NCBI GenBank assembly: GCA_000721375.1
Contig: JOGW01000005.1
Span: 186,001-250,000 of the forward strand
Direction of reading: 5' to 3'
Origin: Streptomyces sp. NRRL B-3428
GTDB lineage: Bacteria; Actinomycetota; Actinomycetes; Streptomycetales; Streptomycetaceae
Length of the DNA stretch: 64,000 bases
Below, piece after piece: positions 60,752-64,000 of the stretch (positions are counted from its first letter, which is position 1; each line of letters starts with the position of its first letter). Below the pieces are notes generated by a model. It was given only the letters and a program-made list of their open reading frames with translations, did not search any database and had not been told where the DNA came from. The translations under genes and the position numbers were made by a program.

Positions 60752-61504
60752 ATGACAACGCAGAGCACGCAGCTGTACGACGGGATCGGCGAGGCTTTCG
60801 AGGGCTTCAAGGCGCTTCCGCTGGCGCGCTACGGGGAGGTGCCCAGCGTCCTGGCCCTGGTCGGCGACGTGACCGGCAGGTCGGTCCTCGATCTCGCCTG
60901 CGGAACGGGTTTCTACAGCCGGGAGTTCAAGCGGCGCGGCGCCGCGGATGTGCTCGGTATCGACATCTCCGGCGAGATGGTCGCCGTGGCGCGGCGCTTC
61001 GAGGGCGCCGAACCGCTCGGCGTGCGCTACGAGGTGGGCGACGTGGCCGAACTGCCGCCGCTCGACGGACGGTTCGACGTCGGCGTAGCCGTGCAGCTGC
61101 TCAGCTATGCCCCGGACATCGCGGCCATGGAGCGTATGTGCCGCAACATCCACGGGAGCATCAAGCCGGGCGGCGAGTTCTTCCTCCTCAACCAGTCGCC
61201 CGACTTCCGCTTCGACGGACCCTCCATCGACAAGTACGGCTTCCGCAGCGAACTGACCGGCGAGGAGGCCGAGACCGGGCCGCTGGCGCGCCTGACCGCT
61301 CATCTGCCGGACCATCCGGTCAGCTTCGTCACGCCGCGCCCGCGCCGCGAGGTGTACGAGAACGCGCTGACGGCAGCCGGGTTCAAGGACCTGGAGTGGG
61401 TGCCGCTCCTCATCTCCGACGCCGGCTTCAAGGAGTACGGCGAGGACTTCTGGGCGGACCTGTTCGTCAACCCGCCGCTTGAGCTGCTGCGCTGCCGCTC
61501 CTGA
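60752..61504 (+). CDS. SAM-dependent methyltransferase
   Basis: A 250-aa class I methyltransferase. Motif I is SVLDLACGTGFYSREF, then VLGIDISGEMVAVARRFE, and KPGGEFFLLNQSP is motif III. ATG 60752 (MTTQSTQLYDGIGEAFEGF) is taken; ATG 60689 would add 21 residues. Substrate unknown; a small molecule is likely. Confidence 0.88.
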   Translation: MTTQSTQLYDGIGEAFEGFKALPLARYGEVPSVLALVGDVTGRSVLDLACGTGFYSREFKRRGAADVLGIDISGEMVAVARRFEGAEPLGVRYEVGDVAELPPLDGRFDVGVAVQLLSYAPDIAAMERMCRNIHGSIKPGGEFFLLNQSPDFRFDGPSIDKYGFRSELTGEEAETGPLARLTAHLPDHPVSFVTPRPRREVYENALTAAGFKDLEWVPLLISDAGFKEYGEDFWADLFVNPPLELLRCRS

Positions 61505-61543
61505 GATATTCCTTGACAGGGATATTCCTTGAGGGGAATACTC
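61505..61543 (+). promoter_or_regulatory. Promoter and ArsR-type operator for the arsR-AHSA1 fusion gene
   Basis: A 12-bp direct repeat GATATTCCTTGA (61505-61516 and 61521-61532) and an inverted repeat TATTCC-N6-GGAATA (61523-61540). The -35 is TTGACA (61513-61518). A -10-like GAATAC (61536-61541) is 17 bp further, placing the transcript start at about ATG 61550, so the mRNA is probably leaderless. Confidence 0.65.
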
Positions 61544-61549
61544 TCTGTC

Positions 61550-62389
61550 ATGGAGCAGATCGCATCCGCACTCGGAGACGCCGCACGCTGGCGCATCGTC
61601 GAGCTGCTTGCCGGGCGGCCCCGGTCCGTCGGTGAGCTGGCCGAACTGACCGGGCTGCGGCAGCCGCAGACCACCAAGCACCTGCAGACGCTGGTGCGCG
61701 CCGGGCTCGCCACCGTCCATCCGCTGGGACAGCGGCGGGTGTACGCGATCGAGGCCGCGCCGCTCGAAGCCTTCGGACGGCGGCTGACCTCGCTGGTCGA
61801 GGCGGCCAACGCGCACCAGGGCGACCTGGATGTCCTCGCCCGCTACCGCGCCGCGATCGAGGAGGAGTCGGCGGCCGCCGACCGGGGCGGCGACCGCTGG
61901 GCGGACGGCCGGACCTTCGTGTTCGACCGCCGGCTCGACGCGGACCGCGGCCTCGTCTGGCGGCACTGGACCGAGCCGGACCTGCTCGCCTCGTGGTGGG
62001 CGCCCCCCTCGCTGACCGTCACCGACTGCGCACTCGAACCGAAGCCGGGCGGGCGCGCCGTCCTCGACTACCGCGACGCGGAGGGGAGTTATCACTCCGC
62101 GGGGCAGGTGTACACCGCGCAGGAGCCGGAACGCCTCGTCTTCGATCTCGCCGTACGCGACGCCGCGGACGCGGTCATGTTCACCGGGCGTTACGACCTG
62201 ACGCTCACCGACTCCGAAGGCGGCAGCGGAGGTGGCGCCGAGGGCGGCACACGTCTGCGCCTGGGGCTCGCGCTCACCGGCACCGCCGTCGAGGCCGCGG
62301 CCTTCATCGCGGGGATCGAGACCGGCTGGGGCCAGGTGCTCGACCGGCTGGAAGAGGTGCTCGGTGCGACTCCCCGTGCCGACCGCTGA
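61550..62389 (+). CDS. ArsR helix-turn-helix fused to AHSA1/SRPBCC domain
   Basis: A 279-aa fusion. The N-terminal ArsR winged helix is residues 1-80 (EQIASALGDAARWRIVELL, TGLRQPQTTKHLQTLVRAG). The C-terminal AHSA1 domain is about 115-270 (FVFDRRLDADRGLVWRHWTEP, SWWAPPSLTV). The SRPBCC pocket could bind a hydrophobic effector or act as a dioxygenase-type activator partner. No Shine-Dalgarno site precedes ATG 61550. A DHFR-like reductase gene follows 78 bp later, a pairing common in actinobacteria. Confidence 0.92.
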   Translation: MEQIASALGDAARWRIVELLAGRPRSVGELAELTGLRQPQTTKHLQTLVRAGLATVHPLGQRRVYAIEAAPLEAFGRRLTSLVEAANAHQGDLDVLARYRAAIEEESAAADRGGDRWADGRTFVFDRRLDADRGLVWRHWTEPDLLASWWAPPSLTVTDCALEPKPGGRAVLDYRDAEGSYHSAGQVYTAQEPERLVFDLAVRDAADAVMFTGRYDLTLTDSEGGSGGGAEGGTRLRLGLALTGTAVEAAAFIAGIETGWGQVLDRLEEVLGATPRADR

Positions 62390-62467
62390 GCCGTCCACCG
62401 ACATGCCGGCCGGCAGCCGGCCTCCGACAGCTGAAACGTCCACCGATCAAGCGAAGAGGAAGCAATC

Positions 62468-63070
62468 ATGAGCAACCCCACCGCACGCAACGTGACCGCC
62501 AACATCGGCCTCACGCTCGACGGCCGCTACCACGGCGCCGGCGGGCCCGGCGACATGGGCGCGATCGTCCCGTACGCCGTCACGGACGTGGCCCGCGACC
62601 ATCTGTCGCGCATCCACGAAGGCAAGACCACGGCCGTCTTCGGCCGCGGCAATGCCCTCGGGTTCGTCGGCTGGTGGTCCTCCGTGGCCGAGGACGAGAG
62701 CGCGGACTCGCGCGACCGCGGCTACGCGCAGTGGCTGTTGGGCGTGGACAAGGTCGTCTTCTCGACCACCCTCGCCGAGGCGCCCTGGGAGCGGACCCGT
62801 GTGGTGCAGGGCTCCGTCGAGGACGTGATCCGTGACCTCAAGGCGGACGGTTCCGAGGGTGACATCCTGGTCAACACCGCCCCCAGCATCCTCAAGCCCC
62901 TGCTCGCGGCCGACCTCGTCGACCGGCTGTACCTCCTCGTCTGCCCGGAGATCGCGGGCGGCGGTGAGCGGCTGTTCGAGGACGGGCTGCCCGTCTCGCA
63001 GTGGACCCTCGCCCACCAGGAGGCCGGCAAGCTGGGTGAGCTCTCGCTCACCTACGACCGGGTCCGCTGA
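62468..63070 (+). CDS. Dihydrofolate reductase-family protein (RibD C-terminal fold)
   Basis: A 200-aa NADPH-dependent reductase. N-terminal VTANIGLTLDGRYHG; core WLLGVDKVVFSTTL and GDILVNTAPSILKPLLAADLVDRLYLLVCP with a GGGERLFE end, standard for the RibD-C fold. True DHFR activity is doubtful. Under likely control of the upstream ArsR fusion. GAGGAA precedes ATG 62468. Confidence 0.88.
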   Translation: MSNPTARNVTANIGLTLDGRYHGAGGPGDMGAIVPYAVTDVARDHLSRIHEGKTTAVFGRGNALGFVGWWSSVAEDESADSRDRGYAQWLLGVDKVVFSTTLAEAPWERTRVVQGSVEDVIRDLKADGSEGDILVNTAPSILKPLLAADLVDRLYLLVCPEIAGGGERLFEDGLPVSQWTLAHQEAGKLGELSLTYDRVR

Positions 63071-63086
63071 GGGGTGCTCTGCCACG

Positions 63087-63722
63087 ATGGAGCGCGTGAC
63101 TGCAGCAGAGGGCATGGGCAGGGCCGGCTCGCCGTCGTCGGCGGGCGCGCGGCGCCGACGCGATCCGGAGCGTACGCACGCGGTGCTGGTGGAGGCGCTG
63201 CTCGACCTGGTCGCCGAGGGCGAGCGTGAGCCCACCCGTAAGGCCATCGCCGAACGCGCCGGCGTCTCGGAGCGCACCGTCTTCGTCCACTTCGCCGACC
63301 GTGAGGCGCTGTACGTCACGGCCGCCGAACGCCAGGCGGAGCGCTGGCAGGCCCTGGCCGTGGAGGTTCCGCCCGACTGGACGGTCCAGCGCAAGGTGAA
63401 AGCCCTGCTCGACCAGCGCTCCGAGATGTACGAGGTGATGTCGCCCATCCGCAAGGTCGGCCTGCAACTGGAGCCGGAATCCCCGGGGTTGCGCCGGGTG
63501 ATGGCTGCGGGGGACGACTGGTTCCGCGAGGATCTGGCCCGTGTCTTCGCCCCTCAGCTGGCACAGGTCGCGGGGGCGCGCCGGCCCGGAGGTCTCCTCG
63601 ATTCCCTGGAGGCCGCGTCCGGTTGGGCGGCCTGGGATCATCTGCGCACGCGGCGCGGACTCGATCCGGCGGTGGCGCGCAGCGCGCTGGCCCGTACGCT
63701 CCGGGCCCTCCTCGACTCCTAG
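63087..63722 (+). CDS. TetR-family transcriptional regulator
   Basis: A 211-aa regulator. DNA-binding domain about 30-80: TRKAIAERAGVSERTVFVHFADREALYVTAAER, with the helix-turn-helix IAERAGVSERTVFVHFA. The C-terminal helical ligand domain is divergent. ATG 63087 lies 16 bp after the reductase gene. It probably binds the paired CTATTGCAG sites downstream and controls the Tat-exported gene. Confidence 0.9.
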   Translation: MERVTAAEGMGRAGSPSSAGARRRRDPERTHAVLVEALLDLVAEGEREPTRKAIAERAGVSERTVFVHFADREALYVTAAERQAERWQALAVEVPPDWTVQRKVKALLDQRSEMYEVMSPIRKVGLQLEPESPGLRRVMAAGDDWFREDLARVFAPQLAQVAGARRPGGLLDSLEAASGWAAWDHLRTRRGLDPAVARSALARTLRALLDS

Positions 63723-63736
63723 CGCCCACCCCGCAC

Positions 63737-63759
63737 CTATTGCAGTCCAGCTGCAATAG
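63737..63759. promoter_or_regulatory. Operator 1: CTATTGCAG-N5-CTGCAATAG
   Basis: A perfect inverted repeat with 9-bp arms, 14 bp after the TetR stop. An identical-arm copy lies 44 bp downstream. Confidence 0.8.
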
Positions 63760-63773
63760 AGCCCGCGCAACCC

Positions 63774-63803
63774 TTGACTCCTATTGCAGTCGGACTGCAA
63801 TAG
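63774..63803 (+). promoter_or_regulatory. Operator 2 within a promoter: CTATTGCAG-N5-CTGCAATAG
   Basis: Perfect 9-bp arms (63781-63803). A TTGACT -35 (63774-63779) abuts it, and the -10 region would fall in its right arm, so bound protein would block polymerase. Confidence 0.75.
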
Positions 63804-63881
63804 TGACCTCGGGGGCGCCGCCCGCTGCGTCCTGCACCCATGTGCACGTGAAGGAATCCGACCCAGCAAAGGTGAGGCGCC

Positions 63882-64000
63882 ATGACGTCGATGGACCGGC
63901 GCGGCTTCGTCGCCGCGGCCGCAGGTGCTGCCGCGGCCGCTGTCGCACTCAACCCGCAGACCGCCGCGGCGGCCTCGGGCTCGCTCCTGGCCGCACGGGG
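63882..64000 (+). CDS. Tat-exported protein (5' part, runs off the window)
   Basis: The first 39 codons. Twin-arginine signal DRRGFVAAAAGAAAAAVAL with a likely cleavage near QTAAAA. A weak GGTGAGG site precedes ATG 63882. The mature part is outside, so the function cannot be assigned. It would be regulated by the doubled CTATTGCAG operator and the TetR gene upstream. Confidence 0.8.
   Translation, partial: MTSMDRRGFVAAAAGAAAAAVALNPQTAAAASGSLLAAR

Overview
The window looks like a Streptomyces chromosome segment. It has very high GC, dense genes with GTG/TTG as well as ATG starts, GA-rich Shine-Dalgarno sites, and streptomycete families: an SAV_915-type protein, DUF397, a LAL (large ATP-binding LuxR) regulator, DUF5937/ArsR and many TetR/GntR/ArsR regulators. 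I see no rRNA, tRNA, CRISPR array, transposase, integrase or large biosynthetic cluster. It reads as catabolic, transport and regulatory arm or core DNA.

Layout. 0-9.4 kb: the start of a glutathione peroxidase, an acyl-CoA dehydrogenase resembling mycobacterial FadE26, an MFS exporter, UDP-GlcNAc 2-epimerase overlapping a processive GT2 glycosyltransferase, an M20 dipeptidase overlapping a YfcC-type transporter, and a lipoprotein. 9.4-21.2 kb: an MpaB-type oxygenase overlapping a soluble TPR Ser/Thr kinase, a PYROXD2/phytoene-desaturase-like flavoenzyme, an HTH_42 (AlkZ-superfamily) protein, a 991-aa LAL regulator, a Tyr/Pro/Gln-tailed membrane protein, and a Tat-exported serine hydrolase with twin operators. 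21.4-34 kb: a nitronate-monooxygenase-like oxidoreductase with an acyl-CoA synthetase, a CaCA antiporter, an exported GH13 amylase, a penicillin/AHL-type acylase divergent from an acyl-CoA ligase, an SAV_915 protein, GNAT and MFS. 34-52 kb: regulator-transporter-enzyme modules, namely ArsR/MFS, TetR/APC permease/YtcJ amidohydrolase, LysR/MFS/PNPOx, PaaK, and GntR/NCS1 permease/one-cysteine Asp/Glu racemase homologue; then GNAT, a double alpha/beta hydrolase and MFS. 52-64 kb: a ProC-like reductase with a HEAT protein, a sterol side-chain cluster, DUF397, a methyltransferase, an ArsR-AHSA1 fusion with a DHFR-like reductase, TetR, and the start of a Tat-exported protein.

The most notable system lies at 54.3-60.2 kb. 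An acyl-CoA synthetase is divergent from a crotonase - DUF35 - thiolase-like - thiolase-like operon. From memory, the gene order, orientation and protein sizes match a condensed form of the Mycobacterium tuberculosis fadD19 - echA19 - Rv3521 - ltp4 - ltp3 region, which is linked to degradation of C-24-branched (plant) sterol side chains. Neither thiolase-like protein shows the usual N-terminal nucleophilic cysteine motif, which fits a retro-aldolase role. The shared promoter region has an exact match to the mycobacterial KstR consensus TNNAACNNGTTNNA. A second exact match precedes the FadE26-like gene at the other end of the window. A different palindrome, TCTGAC-N5-GTCAGA, occurs both in the sterol-cluster promoter and before the oxidoreductase/acyl-CoA synthetase pair at 21.4 kb. 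Together these suggest dispersed loci under common lipid or sterol control.

Regulatory DNA is unusually legible here. Most regulator genes have a clear palindrome in their own promoter, two regulators look leaderless, and three short tandem repeats begin at or just after stop codons.
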